Assembly (NCBI RefSeq): GCF_001936615.1
Contig: NZ_MLBF01000003.1
Location: forward strand, 186,001-250,000
DNA: 64,000 bases
Source of the DNA: Desulfosporosinus metallidurans
Lineage (GTDB): Bacteria; Bacillota; Desulfitobacteriia; Desulfitobacteriales; Desulfitobacteriaceae
Reading direction: 5' to 3'
The number at the start of each line of letters is the position of its first letter. Position 1 is the stretch's first letter. The notes below the pieces were generated by a model that did no database searches, had not been told where the DNA came from, and saw only the letters and a program-made list of their open reading frames with translations. Below, piece by piece: positions 44,431-53,314 of the stretch. The position numbers were made by a program, and so were the translations under genes.

Positions 44431-46299
44431 TTACAACTTATTTGTCGTATTTAATTGCGTAGCAACATGTTTCCATGCCGCAACAACGACTTGTTCTAAA
44501 TCTTTCTTGCATTCATAAATATAACTTCCCATAGCCTTTAAAACTTTTTCCCCTTTAATAATTTGTTCACGTTCAAAGCGAACATCTTGAATTGTTTTTA
44601 TAGTTAAGTCATTTTGAACGCGATTCATTGGTAGTATAAACGTCTGATAAAACTTATTATTTCTAATTTTAGTAAATTCCCTATCAAATACAGGGAAAAA
44701 CCTTTCTATGTTCTGTGTGTTTCTGTCCTTTATCAGAAGATCCAGCCTCCGCAAAGTATCTATCATAGATTCCATACACTTCATTAAGCTGTTTAACTCA
44801 TTTTCCATAGTTAACATCCGACCATTTAAGTATTCTTGGTCATAATCGTTACTGGCTTTCGACCAGTCCTCTTTGACGATGTCCGGCATCATGTTCTCAA
44901 GAACTTCTTCGAGCAGTTTAAACGATGTGCCATTAATCTTTGCTCCACCCTTAGTGGTATTTACAAATTGGGTCCCAGGATACCGAGCAATAACGCCCTC
45001 GATACCTGTTCTCATGGATTCAAACAGCAGATTAGTCAAAATCTTATGTCCATAAACATCTTCGATCTCAACAGACTGCTGTGTCTGTTCCTCAGACATT
45101 ACGCCGAGGTTATTATTTATCAGCGCACCTTCTGCATAGTATTTCTCGTTTTTAAAAGCAAGGTTCTGTCCAACAAAGATTATAGGATTAAACCCTAATT
45201 TACAAAGTAACTCCAATGTTACAACTGCAATTGAAGGTGCATCTTGAACACATTCCAAGGGACTATGATCCGCAAATCTTAAAAAGTATGATGCCATTGT
45301 ATCTTGAGTAGTGATCATATGGATTTTGGGCCCTGGATAAGAAACAAGTGTTTCAAAACCTACACTGCTACCAAAAATCAGAGGAATTGTCGTTATACCC
45401 TCTTGCACTAGTTTTTCGAAAGTTTGACTATTTTTCTTTGTTGGGTCGTAAGTACATGCTAGATCAGGATATATCTCATGATTCAAAAGAACCTTAATAG
45501 CATTACCTACTGAAAAAACATAGGCTAAGCTTTTTTCTTTAATAAAACGGACTTCCTCGATATTTTCTTGAAGAGATGGGCCCGCCGCCACTAACACTGC
45601 TGGTTTATTATTAAACTTGTTCTTATCAAAATCATGTAGAATATTTGGCGTCTTAAGTACCTCTGGCAAATTAAGAAGGCTATTAACAATCCAGCGCTTT
45701 TCAAAGGAAACATTTGTGTTCATTTCTGATCTTAGATTCACAATTAACTTCAGGAAGAGTTCTGAAAAATGGTTGTATTTATCCTTAAACGCTGTCTTAT
45801 AGCTCGGCAGAGTAATAAGCAAAACTCGTTGATTGACTACTTGTTTAAGGAAAAGGTTTAAATTTGTTTCCGTATCAACCTCAGAATACTCAAGAAAAAT
45901 TTCTTTAAGTTGATTTATTGGCAAAGACGCTAGTGGTTTATTCGCCATAAACTGTGCGAAGATATCTTGATTAGGTTCATAAATTGAAAAAAGTAAGTTA
46001 GGATACCTTTGCATAAAAGTTTCGATATGGTAGCCCAAACCTACACCGTAAAACATAACATGACTATAATTCTCCACATCATTAAACTGTGAAACAAACC
46101 TTTCCGCTTCTTGGACTGGATCATACTTACTGTGGATATATAATGTTCTACCCTTTTCTTCAAAAGCTAAAGTGGGCATTCCGCTTTTAGTGTCAATTAC
46201 CTTTGAAGCGCTTATTGGAGAAACATTGAGATTATCTATATGGCTCCAAGTCACCGGAAACTTGTCCCTTAAAAGGTTTATATTATCAATTAAGATCAT
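44431..46299 (-). CDS. maf: motility-associated glycosyltransferase Maf (DUF115)
   Basis: A 622-residue protein of the Maf/DUF115 family, which transfers nonulosonic acids (pseudaminic, legionaminic or sialic) from CMP to Ser/Thr of flagellin before export. The GT-A-like N-terminal part (HVMFYGVGLGYHIETFM) and the central MAF_flag10 domain (NKPAVLVAAGPSLQENIEEV, YPDLACTYDPTKKNSQ, PIIFVGQNLAF) are intact. It overlaps the preceding gene by 14 bases and precedes legB. Confidence 0.92.
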   Translation of the reverse strand: MILIDNINLLRDKFPVTWSHIDNLNVSPISASKVIDTKSGMPTLAFEEKGRTLYIHSKYDPVQEAERFVSQFNDVENYSHVMFYGVGLGYHIETFMQRYPNLLFSIYEPNQDIFAQFMANKPLASLPINQLKEIFLEYSEVDTETNLNLFLKQVVNQRVLLITLPSYKTAFKDKYNHFSELFLKLIVNLRSEMNTNVSFEKRWIVNSLLNLPEVLKTPNILHDFDKNKFNNKPAVLVAAGPSLQENIEEVRFIKEKSLAYVFSVGNAIKVLLNHEIYPDLACTYDPTKKNSQTFEKLVQEGITTIPLIFGSSVGFETLVSYPGPKIHMITTQDTMASYFLRFADHSPLECVQDAPSIAVVTLELLCKLGFNPIIFVGQNLAFKNEKYYAEGALINNNLGVMSEEQTQQSVEIEDVYGHKILTNLLFESMRTGIEGVIARYPGTQFVNTTKGGAKINGTSFKLLEEVLENMMPDIVKEDWSKASNDYDQEYLNGRMLTMENELNSLMKCMESMIDTLRRLDLLIKDRNTQNIERFFPVFDREFTKIRNNKFYQTFILPMNRVQNDLTIKTIQDVRFEREQIIKGEKVLKAMGSYIYECKKDLEQVVVAAWKHVATQLNTTNKL

Positions 46300-46894
46300 T
46301 TCTTGTTACCTCTGCATCAATAGTCTTTTGAATAGTCTTTGTTAGAGTTTCGAATAAGGGAAGTATCTCGTAGTTTAACGCATCCGCGATCGAAACAGTA
46401 TCCGAGTTTATAACACCTTCACTAAGACCTTGTATCAATTCTCTAAAATTAAACGACAGCGACAACATGTCATCCCAGCTCTGATAAAAAGTTACATTAT
46501 TCTCTATTTCATGCACCAATTGAGCCAACCATTGTATCGCTTCCAAAAGATTATTTAATTCTAACCATGTTTCGCTCGAAGGCCCTCTATAAAAATCATC
46601 AATTAACACTTGAACCGCTGGAATATTACGGTTAAGGTAACTTATAGCTGTAATAAGCATCTCATCAAGCCACTGTTTCTTCGTCAGAACTACAACCTCT
46701 ATTATATTAAGGCTAGCAATACGGTCATTTAGATAATCCTCATAATCATCTATAACTTCTTGTCCGTCTACCAAAAAATGACTTACTAAGCAATTATGGG
46801 TCTGTAGAATTTGATTAATAGTTTCCATAATAATTTTGACTGAGGTTATTTCATTTTTAAAAGTTACTACTTGATCGAGTATTATTAAGTTCAT
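46286..46894 (-). CDS. unknown helical protein coupled to maf
   Basis: A 202-residue acidic, mainly helical protein that I do not recognise. It has no signal peptide or membrane segment. Its 3' end overlaps maf by 14 bases, which implies coupled translation and possibly partnership with Maf. An adaptor or flagellin-presenting role is inference only. It lies just downstream of the TGA-interrupted small gene. Confidence 0.75.
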   Translation of the reverse strand: MNLIILDQVVTFKNEITSVKIIMETINQILQTHNCLVSHFLVDGQEVIDDYEDYLNDRIASLNIIEVVVLTKKQWLDEMLITAISYLNRNIPAVQVLIDDFYRGPSSETWLELNNLLEAIQWLAQLVHEIENNVTFYQSWDDMLSLSFNFRELIQGLSEGVINSDTVSIADALNYEILPLFETLTKTIQKTIDAEVTRNDLN

Positions 46895-46903
46895 CTCTTA
46901 CTC

Positions 46904-47146
46904 CTACTCCAATACGTATTCATTACACTTAGGTCTTTTGGGATTATCCGAACAAACACTTTCAACTAACCTGTTAGCCTTCTCTTCTCTGTTATAGCCG
47001 GAGTAATCCATAAAATCAGGCTCTTGGTCTACGTTAATCTTAACGATTTTTACAGAATCCTTAGTAAGAGGTCTGAATCAATGTGATTTTTCAGCTAGAA
47101 CTACCTGAATTCCAGACAGCGTAAATTCAACATTATATTGTTCCAT
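46904..47146 (-). pseudogene. 80-codon small gene with one in-frame TGA
   Basis: From the ATG at 47146, overlapping the end of the radical SAM gene, a single frame runs MEQYNVEFTLSGIQVVLAEK, then SH, TGA (47078-47080), and continues FRPLTKDSVKIVKINV... to a TAG at 46904. The second part looks like a genuine protein, ending DNPKRPKCNEYVLE with two Cys (VCSDNPKRPKC). One TGG-to-TGA change would explain it (HWFRP). Selenocysteine is the alternative: a weak stem-loop (CAGACCU/AGGAUUCUG) follows the TGA but lacks a clear SECIS loop. Conservation cannot be judged. Confidence 0.6.
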
Positions 47147-48146
47147 CCTGGCTTTTCATTGGTAATGCACACTTTCTACAAAGATCTAATTCGTAGAGCA
47201 TTCCGTCCTTATGCAATTTTCTTATATTAGAATAAACTTCGTTATTCCAAATGTCTTTAATGGTATCCTTATGAATATTACCCATAACTAATTCCCTCTG
47301 GCTATCAACGCAACAAGGTATTACTTCACCATCCCAAGCGATAAACATTCTCTGCCAAAGTTGGCTACAAGCAAATCCCTGTTCATAAAGTTTCGTTTCA
47401 TTAGTTTCGTTACCGACAGGTTCTCGATATTCAACGTAAGCAACTATGTCAACAATATTTCGGAAAATCTCTACATATTTATCATACTCCTCCTTATTGT
47501 TTTCCATTAGTACCATTGAAACTCTGGTCAATGGGTGAGCTTTCCCCATTTCAGTTCTAATTTTAGTAAATCTAATAATATTATTTAATGTATCTTCAAA
47601 GTTAGCTCCTATTCTTATCTGTTCATATTTTTCTTTTAGTGGTGAATCGAAAGAAAAAAAGATCTTATCTAATCCAGCCTCTATAAGCCTTCTAGAAATA
47701 TCTTCAGTTAATAGCACTGCGTTGGTATTAAACATAACATCTATAATACCCTTTCCCTTGGCATAAGCTACCATGTCGACAATATTAGAGTGTACTAGTG
47801 GTTCTCCTAACCAGTTTAATTTAACAGAATAGACGCCAATATCGACAGCTTCATCGATTATCTTCTTAAAGGTATTCATATCCATACTTCCTATATGAAA
47901 GTCAGAGTTCTTGTTTTCATCATTCAGCAGTACTGTTCTAGGACACATCGGGCACTTCAAGTTGCATGCATTCGTCGGTTCTATGTCCAAATGCAAGGGC
48001 GCATCATCAACAATAAAGTTTTTTGGATTTACAGTCCATTTATTTCTATACTCTTTATACTTATCGCTTTGTTGTTTTTCCCATTCTCTAGCTCTTTCAT
48101 TATTAACTTCATGATATGTTGAATTAACTGGAACTTCAATTTTCAT
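47133..48146 (-). CDS. radical SAM/SPASM enzyme of the flagellin-glycosylation operon
   Basis: A 337-residue radical SAM protein. The SAM cluster motif is CNLKCPMC (near residue 63), preceded by PLHLDIEPTNA. The C-terminal part has further Cys residues (FACSQLW, IPCCVDSQ, DLCRKCALP), typical of a SPASM domain with auxiliary 4Fe-4S clusters. It is the first clear gene of the glycosylation operon and is not part of the standard legionaminic route. Possible jobs are sugar deoxygenation, epimerisation or flagellin modification; the substrate is unknown. Weak Shine-Dalgarno; ATG at 48146 chosen over a TTG nine bases upstream. Confidence 0.85.
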   Translation of the reverse strand: MKIEVPVNSTYHEVNNERAREWEKQQSDKYKEYRNKWTVNPKNFIVDDAPLHLDIEPTNACNLKCPMCPRTVLLNDENKNSDFHIGSMDMNTFKKIIDEAVDIGVYSVKLNWLGEPLVHSNIVDMVAYAKGKGIIDVMFNTNAVLLTEDISRRLIEAGLDKIFFSFDSPLKEKYEQIRIGANFEDTLNNIIRFTKIRTEMGKAHPLTRVSMVLMENNKEEYDKYVEIFRNIVDIVAYVEYREPVGNETNETKLYEQGFACSQLWQRMFIAWDGEVIPCCVDSQRELVMGNIHKDTIKDIWNNEVYSNIRKLHKDGMLYELDLCRKCALPMKSQDGTI

Positions 48147-48327
48147 AAATAACAACTCGCTTTCTTAAAAATAACAAATTGGTTGAATATACTAGCATTA
48201 CGAGAGTATAACCCACGTTACAGATATAATAGCTTCGGCTACTTTCATCCATTTTACTTTTCTCTTCATACTTTGACATCAGAAAATCTCCAATTGCATG
48301 AATTAATACAGGAGAATTTTGTTTCAT
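48136..48327 (-). CDS. possible 63-residue ORF before the radical SAM gene
   Basis: An open frame MKQNSPVLIHAIGDFLMSKY... ending RKRVVIYEN. It overlaps the radical SAM start by 11 bases and has only a weak Shine-Dalgarno (GGGAAGAT, 12 bases from the ATG). The C-terminal half is hydrophobic. It has no recognisable family and may be a chance frame or leader peptide. Confidence 0.25.
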   Translation of the reverse strand: MKQNSPVLIHAIGDFLMSKYEEKSKMDESSRSYYICNVGYTLVMLVYSTNLLFLRKRVVIYEN

Positions 48328-48533
48328 AACGATTTATCTTCCCACATCTCAAGTCACCATGAACTTTCCCCAGCGACAGTCAACACTTTGGCTATCGGCA
48401 TTCATTTCGAATCGAAAAGTTCTATCTGACTGAAGTAATTACGAAGATATTTGGGGTCTGTGAACTGCCCAACCCTATTGATATAACAAGGAAGACCCTC
48501 AAACTACCTCAATAGATGCTGAAAACTAATACC

Positions 48534-48568
48534 AAAACGAGCGAAGTACAATCTGGTTTAGTTCGCTC
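48534..48568 (-). terminator. terminator after csrA
   Basis: GAGCGAA (48562-48568 on the minus strand) pairs with TTCGCTC (48539-48545) around a 16-base loop, followed by GTTTTGG. It ends the flgM-to-csrA operon and separates it from the glycosylation operon. Confidence 0.65.
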
Positions 48569-48587
48569 ATTATATATCCGAAATTGC

Positions 48588-48830
48588 CTATTTTTCCCTA
48601 TCAATTCTCAACTCTTTCAAAAGCTGAAGTGACTGTCCAAGTTCGTCTCCCGTCACCGCTTCACGATTCTGCCTCTGGATTTCCTCATAGATTTCACTAC
48701 GCAAAATCTTAAGATCACGCGGGGCATTAATCCCTAAGCGAACAGTATCGCCCGAAATGGCGACAATTGTAATTTCAATGTCATCGCCAAGTCTGATTTT
48801 CTCGTTGAGTTTACGCGAAAGAACAAGCAT
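48588..48830 (-). CDS. csrA: carbon storage regulator CsrA
   Basis: An 80-residue RNA-binding translational repressor. The family pattern [20 protein letters not shown], followed by [21 protein letters not shown] (given in parts: [12 protein letters not shown]), is intact, including the RNA-contact Arg residues. In Firmicutes CsrA binds the hag leader and is antagonised by FliW, whose gene ends directly before it. It is the last gene of its operon. Confidence 0.96.
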   Translation of the reverse strand: MLVLSRKLNEKIRLGDDIEITIVAISGDTVRLGINAPRDLKILRSEIYEEIQRQNREAVTGDELGQSLQLLKELRIDREK

Positions 48831-49262
48831 CTAGCCCACTGCCCCTTCCTTTTGAGGCTGTGCGTTTTCTGCAAATACTAGTTGCCTCGACAGATATTGA
48901 TCGTCATTGAAGATCACTTGCACCCCAATCCCTGCGGCAGTGTTAAAGAGTATTGGAGCACGTAAATTTGCCGTAGTCTTGGCCATTTCTTGTCGATTCA
49001 GGGTCAGGATTACCCAGACATCTACCGGAATATTCTCATTGACGTTGAGAACCTTGATGCTTTCTTCATCAACATCCATATCCTTTAAATACTCTGGGAA
49101 ATATACTTCGGGACGCATGAGAATAAATCCCACTTTATCTTCTTGAACCGAGATCAAATGAGCAAGCGGAGCTTCTTCTTCAGGAATGAATCGAAAGTCA
49201 TGATGTGTTTCAAATCCAGGGAGGCCCTGAGGGAAGTGAAATATTCGTGATTCTATTGACAT
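48831..49262 (-). CDS. fliW: flagellar assembly factor FliW
   Basis: A 143-residue CsrA antagonist that also binds flagellin. Typical features are FHFPQGLPGFETHHDFRFIP, PEVYFPEYL and a beta-rich body. When flagellin is exported, FliW is freed and blocks CsrA. It abuts csrA with no gap. Confidence 0.95.
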   Translation of the reverse strand: MSIESRIFHFPQGLPGFETHHDFRFIPEEEAPLAHLISVQEDKVGFILMRPEVYFPEYLKDMDVDEESIKVLNVNENIPVDVWVILTLNRQEMAKTTANLRAPILFNTAAGIGVQVIFNDDQYLSRQLVFAENAQPQKEGAVG

Positions 49263-49301
49263 TATTTACAACTCCTTCTAAAAGGCTTTAACAAAACCGG
49301 C

Positions 49302-49859
49302 CTAGCTCTGAGTATTAATCACGGAACCCACGGCTTGGATTTGAACATATGGTTCTTGTTCTAGATAACTTTGAACCGTGCCATATTGTAAATTTGCTTG
49401 GACAGTGCCTTGAGTAAGGTCTGTACTTACTCCTAAAACCCGAATTTGCATATCTATGGGATTTACCTGAACCGTGATCTGGATCGGCGCAATACTCACA
49501 AGTTCCAAATGCTTATCTATTGGCACCATGCTCTGAGATACCACTTTAGCCACAGTAATCTTCTTTTCAATCGCGCCGAGTTCGTTTCCTTCTCGAACTC
49601 GGCGCTCAAGTCCAGCATTGAATGACGCCAAAGCGTCTTGATTAAATACGCGCTGTTGAGCAGCAATACCACAATACCCCAGCGACTCGCGCGCTGGGGT
49701 CATATTTATGTCTAAAGTAGCTGCAGGTTGCTTTAACGTTATCGCGGCCGGTTGCTGCTGAACCTGTAGCTCAGGTGGACGAATGGTTAAATCATATTGA
49801 AGTGGAGTGATCTTTAAACCAATACGTCCAAACTGCTGGTGGACTTGAAGATCAATCAT
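49302..49859 (-). CDS. DUF6470 (YviE-like) flagellar-cluster protein
   Basis: A 185-residue protein without signal peptide, beta-rich, between flgL and fliW, the place held by yviE in Bacillus. It opens MIDLQVHQQFGRIGLKITP and has several QV/QVQ repeats. Function unknown; context suggests a filament-export or assembly role. Confidence 0.82.
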   Translation of the reverse strand: MIDLQVHQQFGRIGLKITPLQYDLTIRPPELQVQQQPAAITLKQPAATLDINMTPARESLGYCGIAAQQRVFNQDALASFNAGLERRVREGNELGAIEKKITVAKVVSQSMVPIDKHLELVSIAPIQITVQVNPIDMQIRVLGVSTDLTQGTVQANLQYGTVQSYLEQEPYVQIQAVGSVINTQS

Positions 49860-49936
49860 ACTCGATACCTCAATCTCTTAAACATCCCTAAATTACTATC
49901 TCGTCGACCCTTGCACGGATGTTTTGCAAAATATCC

Positions 49937-50818
49937 CTACTTCATAAAATCCACCAATGACGGCTGAATGATCTGCGCCCCAACAGCTAATGCAGCCTTG
50001 TACGTATTTTGCTGATTTGTAAAATCTGTAATCGTCTTCGCCATATCCGCATCTTGAATATCCGAAAGGTTCTGCTGCAAATTAGTTGATGTAGAATCCA
50101 ATTGATCCCGTATTGCCGTTATTCGGTTAGTACGTGCACCCAACTCTGAGCGTATAGCTATGACATTATCGATATTTGTATCAATAGTACCTAGAGCGGT
50201 GTTAATATCCGTTGAATTATTTGCTCTCAGGGCTGTACTTAAGTTAGTCAAGGTGGCAATTATTCCAGTAGTATTATCTCCAAACAAAGTTTGTCCATTT
50301 ACCGAAATGTCAACCGGTTTATTATTTCCTACTTGAAAATTAACAGGATTACCATTTGCCACGGATGTGCTCCCATCCGTGGGTATCAATTCCTTATCTG
50401 TTGCGGTACCTGAAAAAATGTATCTTGACCCGACTTGCGTATTAGCCATCATCTTTAGTTGATCCTTAATTTGATCAACTTCATCTGCGACGACACTTTT
50501 ATCGGCTGTAGTTAAAGTCCCATTTGCCCCCTGTACTGCAAGTTCCTTCACTCGCTGTAACATCGAGGTCATATCCCCAAGGATACTGTCCGATGTATTC
50601 ATATACTCCAACGCTGAGTCTGCATTGCTCTTCCACTGCTCGACACTTGAAATATTGCTCTTCAAGCGCATAGCATTTTCAATTCCAACGGGATCATCAG
50701 AGGGCTTGCTTATTCTAAGTCCAGTAGACAGCTGGTTTTGTAACTGGTCCATTTTCCCTTGGGCCGTTTCGAGATTGCGCAATAAGTTTTGGCTCAATAT
50801 ATTATTCGTTATCCGCAT
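49937..50818 (-). CDS. flgL: hook-filament junction protein FlgL
   Basis: A 293-residue flagellin-like protein starting MRITNNILSQNLLRNLETAQ and containing LSTGLRISKPSDDPVGIENA, with a C-terminal flagellin-type helix (DIQDADMAKTITDFTNQQN). It forms the distal junction zone. It follows flgK by 12 bases. Confidence 0.95.
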   Translation of the reverse strand: MRITNNILSQNLLRNLETAQGKMDQLQNQLSTGLRISKPSDDPVGIENAMRLKSNISSVEQWKSNADSALEYMNTSDSILGDMTSMLQRVKELAVQGANGTLTTADKSVVADEVDQIKDQLKMMANTQVGSRYIFSGTATDKELIPTDGSTSVANGNPVNFQVGNNKPVDISVNGQTLFGDNTTGIIATLTNLSTALRANNSTDINTALGTIDTNIDNVIAIRSELGARTNRITAIRDQLDSTSTNLQQNLSDIQDADMAKTITDFTNQQNTYKAALAVGAQIIQPSLVDFMK

Positions 50819-50830
50819 TACTTTTCACCC

Positions 50831-52312
50831 CTATTTTGTTACTCCCATGTTCAACAGAGTACTTAACATATCATCCATCATAGTTACCATCCGGGCAGCT
50901 GCCGAATAACTTTTCTGATACTTAATGAGATTGGTCATTTCTTCATCAAGCGAGACGCCGGAAGTAGACTCTCGTTGGTTGGTCAAATTTGTCACCAAAA
51001 CATCTTCTCCAGCCTTCATTCGATTAGCTTGTTGAACATCTACGCCCAGTTGAGAAACCGTAGCTCCGTAAGAATCTCCCAACGAAGCCCCATAAGTCGC
51101 CTTCATGTTCGTTAAGTCCGTACCTGTAAGAGTTGACCACCCCGACGAAAAAGCGGAAATTGCAGAAGCTATGCTCCCATCGCCTGCAGTACCATCCCCA
51201 GTAACAATATTATTTATATCGCTTGAGATTAAGGGATCCAGCGAGATGGTACTTGCTGTTAGATTGGTAGCATCGAAAAAATTAGTATTTGTTGCTGCAG
51301 TTGCAGTTGCTGTTCCAGTTTTATGAATGTCGTTGACTGCAGTAACAATTCCCTTAACTAAACTATCATATTTTGCTAACAAGTTTGGCAAATATGTGTC
51401 ACGAGTATCGATGGTTGCTTGAAGTGTACCTAAGTTCTGGCCCAAGTTAAGCGGGTCACCAGCACTATGAATACTATCTCCCACCCATTGAACAGATGTA
51501 ATATCATTCCCTCCGATACCACTGGAGTTAGTAATACCTTGTAATTGGCTAGCTACTCCATCATTTACTAAGGTCTGAGGTGGATCTCCAATATCCAACT
51601 TATACGTATCGACCTTGGGGTACGTGGAATCTGGCGTTTGTGTCACATTGACTTTCACAATTTTCGATAACTCATCGACCAGATTGTCACGTTTATCAAG
51701 AAGATCATTCGGAGTGTCACCAGTTACCTCTGCCCGTTTAATCTGAACATTTAAGTCTTTAATCTCATTTGCATACCCATTGATTTGGTCGATTTGGTTC
51801 TTCACATTGGAGTCTAAGTTTATCTGCATATCACTAATTTGTGTGGCTATATTATGGAAACTATCTGTAAGTGTTATCGCTCTTTCTTGCACTACCGCGC
51901 GAGCTCCGGCATTTTCCGGACTCTTGGATAGATCACTCCACGCAACCCAAAATTTATTTAAATCATTACTTAAGCTATTATCACTTGGCTCGTTCATAAT
52001 TCCTTCTAGCTTTGAAAGACTATCCTGTTTCCCTGTCCAATACTGTTGCTTCGAAGTCTCCGACCGCAACTGCCGATCAACGAACGCATCTCGAGCTCTT
52101 GTGATCTTATCCAGTGTCACCCCAGTGCCTAAACTCAGGGTTCTTCCCCTAGTTAGAATCGAATCAGGTGTTGTTGCCGTTAAATTCGCAATTTGTCTTG
52201 TGTACCCTTGCGTATTGGCATTGGCAATATTATGCCCGGTAATATTTAAAGCGACCTGCTGTGATTCCAGCGCTCTTCGCGATAATTCCAAGCCAAAAAA
52301 AGTGGAATTCAT
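50831..52312 (-). CDS. flgK: hook-filament junction protein FlgK
   Basis: A 493-residue junction protein. The N-terminus MNSTFFGLELSRRALESQQ and ITGHNIANANTQGYTRQ, and the C-terminal SLDEEMTNLIKYQKSYSAAA with MLSTLLNMG are FlgK signatures; the central domain is variable. It caps the hook before FlgL. It begins three bases after flgN. Confidence 0.96.
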   Translation of the reverse strand: MNSTFFGLELSRRALESQQVALNITGHNIANANTQGYTRQIANLTATTPDSILTRGRTLSLGTGVTLDKITRARDAFVDRQLRSETSKQQYWTGKQDSLSKLEGIMNEPSDNSLSNDLNKFWVAWSDLSKSPENAGARAVVQERAITLTDSFHNIATQISDMQINLDSNVKNQIDQINGYANEIKDLNVQIKRAEVTGDTPNDLLDKRDNLVDELSKIVKVNVTQTPDSTYPKVDTYKLDIGDPPQTLVNDGVASQLQGITNSSGIGGNDITSVQWVGDSIHSAGDPLNLGQNLGTLQATIDTRDTYLPNLLAKYDSLVKGIVTAVNDIHKTGTATATAATNTNFFDATNLTASTISLDPLISSDINNIVTGDGTAGDGSIASAISAFSSGWSTLTGTDLTNMKATYGASLGDSYGATVSQLGVDVQQANRMKAGEDVLVTNLTNQRESTSGVSLDEEMTNLIKYQKSYSAAARMVTMMDDMLSTLLNMGVTK

Positions 52313-52315
52313 GGT

Positions 52316-52798
52316 TTAAATCCTCCAATCCATAAGATGCAGTTTACCGTTCCCCTCATTCTCTTTCCGGTTTGGATGCTTGTAGGTGTTTTTTTCTTGG
52401 TAAGTTAACATTCCTACTGTAAACTCAACGATTTTCATAGCCTGCTCCAGAAGTTGAGCGTTGATCTCATGGGTCTTTTGTAAACGACCAACAACCCGAT
52501 CTAGATCATTACGTACCCCATCTAATACAGGGAAATATTCTGCCAACTCTGCCAAGGTTAGATCTTCTGGGGTTTTTCCAAGGTCACGTCCGATTTGTTC
52601 AGCCCATAGGAAGCGTTCTTTCTCTAGCCGGCTAACCTCGATCATGAGAAGTTCTTCCTGAGCCGTTATTGCCTCAATCTCTTGAAGATTGCTTTCAAGC
52701 AAGGCCTTTTGTTTGTCTCTTTCCAGGTTATTGAATTCCTCATAAAGTTTGACTTGTTGTTTTAAATTTTCATTCAAGTTGTAAAGTACTTCAGACAT
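52316..52798 (-). CDS. flgN: export chaperone FlgN
   Basis: A 160-residue helical protein upstream of flgK. A charged coiled-coil (about 10-65) and MIEVSRLEKERFLWAEQIGR are typical of FlgN, which escorts FlgK and FlgL. Sequence similarity in this family is low, so the call rests on position, length and helix content. Confidence 0.85.
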   Translation of the reverse strand: MSEVLYNLNENLKQQVKLYEEFNNLERDKQKALLESNLQEIEAITAQEELLMIEVSRLEKERFLWAEQIGRDLGKTPEDLTLAELAEYFPVLDGVRNDLDRVVGRLQKTHEINAQLLEQAMKIVEFTVGMLTYQEKNTYKHPNRKENEGNGKLHLMDWRI

Positions 52799-52833
52799 GG
52801 AATTCTCCCCTTCTGAAACGTATAGCGAAACTC

Positions 52834-53106
52834 TTAGAATTCAAGCAATAATTTGTCCGCAATTTTCTGTCCATCGACTTGAAACTCTCCACGTTCAATC
52901 TGTGCAGAAAGGGTTCGTACTTTTTCCTCCCGGACATCAGGAATTTCTTTAACCTTCTGAAGTAAGGCTTGATAAACTTGCGCTTTTTCGGAGACAGCCA
53001 CCTTATCTGATTCGGAGATTGAAATTGGCTTCTTCTCAACTTGACTCAAACGATTGGCTGCTTGAACGCCCCCAATTGGGGACATGGATGTGACGTCTAT
53101 TTTCAT
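52834..53106 (-). CDS. flgM: anti-sigma-28 factor FlgM
   Basis: A 90-residue protein that holds SigD inactive until the hook is complete and FlgM is exported. The start MKIDVTSMSP at 53106 has GGAGTGA upstream. The C-terminal SigD-binding part contains VREEKVRTLSAQIERGEFQV and ADKLLLEF. It heads the flgM-to-csrA operon, behind a sigma-28-type promoter, giving a feedback loop. Confidence 0.93.
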   Translation of the reverse strand: MKIDVTSMSPIGGVQAANRLSQVEKKPISISESDKVAVSEKAQVYQALLQKVKEIPDVREEKVRTLSAQIERGEFQVDGQKIADKLLLEF

Positions 53107-53140
53107 CTTATTCACTCCAAAATACATATTCGTACTTTAT

Positions 53141-53168
53141 ATATCGAAGATGACCCGGTAAAACTAAA
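53141..53168 (-). promoter_or_regulatory. sigma-28 (SigD) promoter of flgM
   Basis: On the minus strand TTTAGTTT, 12 bases, TTCGATAT. This matches the sigma-28 consensus TAAAGTTT-N11-GCCGATAT/A at most positions and has the same 12-base spacer as the motA promoter. It lies 35 bases before the flgM ATG. Confidence 0.7.
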
Positions 53169-53314
53169 GAGTATTTTATTTCTTTTGTCTTCCCCATCCT
53201 CAGATTTTCTCGATTATCCGACTTTATAAGTTACTTCTAAACATTTTTCAAGCGAATGCAAGAATTATAGCCCCCACTCGGCTTTTCCTGTATAATACGT
53301 ATAGAATAAGGCGC

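Noticed and set aside
47041-47080. SECIS element after the in-frame TGA of the small gene
   Set aside because: A 7-bp interrupted stem can be drawn, but its loop lacks the GU-type apex and distance expected of a bacterial SECIS, so a nonsense mutation is the simpler reading.
48392-48422. Sigma-28 promoter for the glycosylation operon
   Set aside because: GCCGATAG is a good -10, but no acceptable -35 stands 11 to 13 bases upstream, so it was not listed as a feature.
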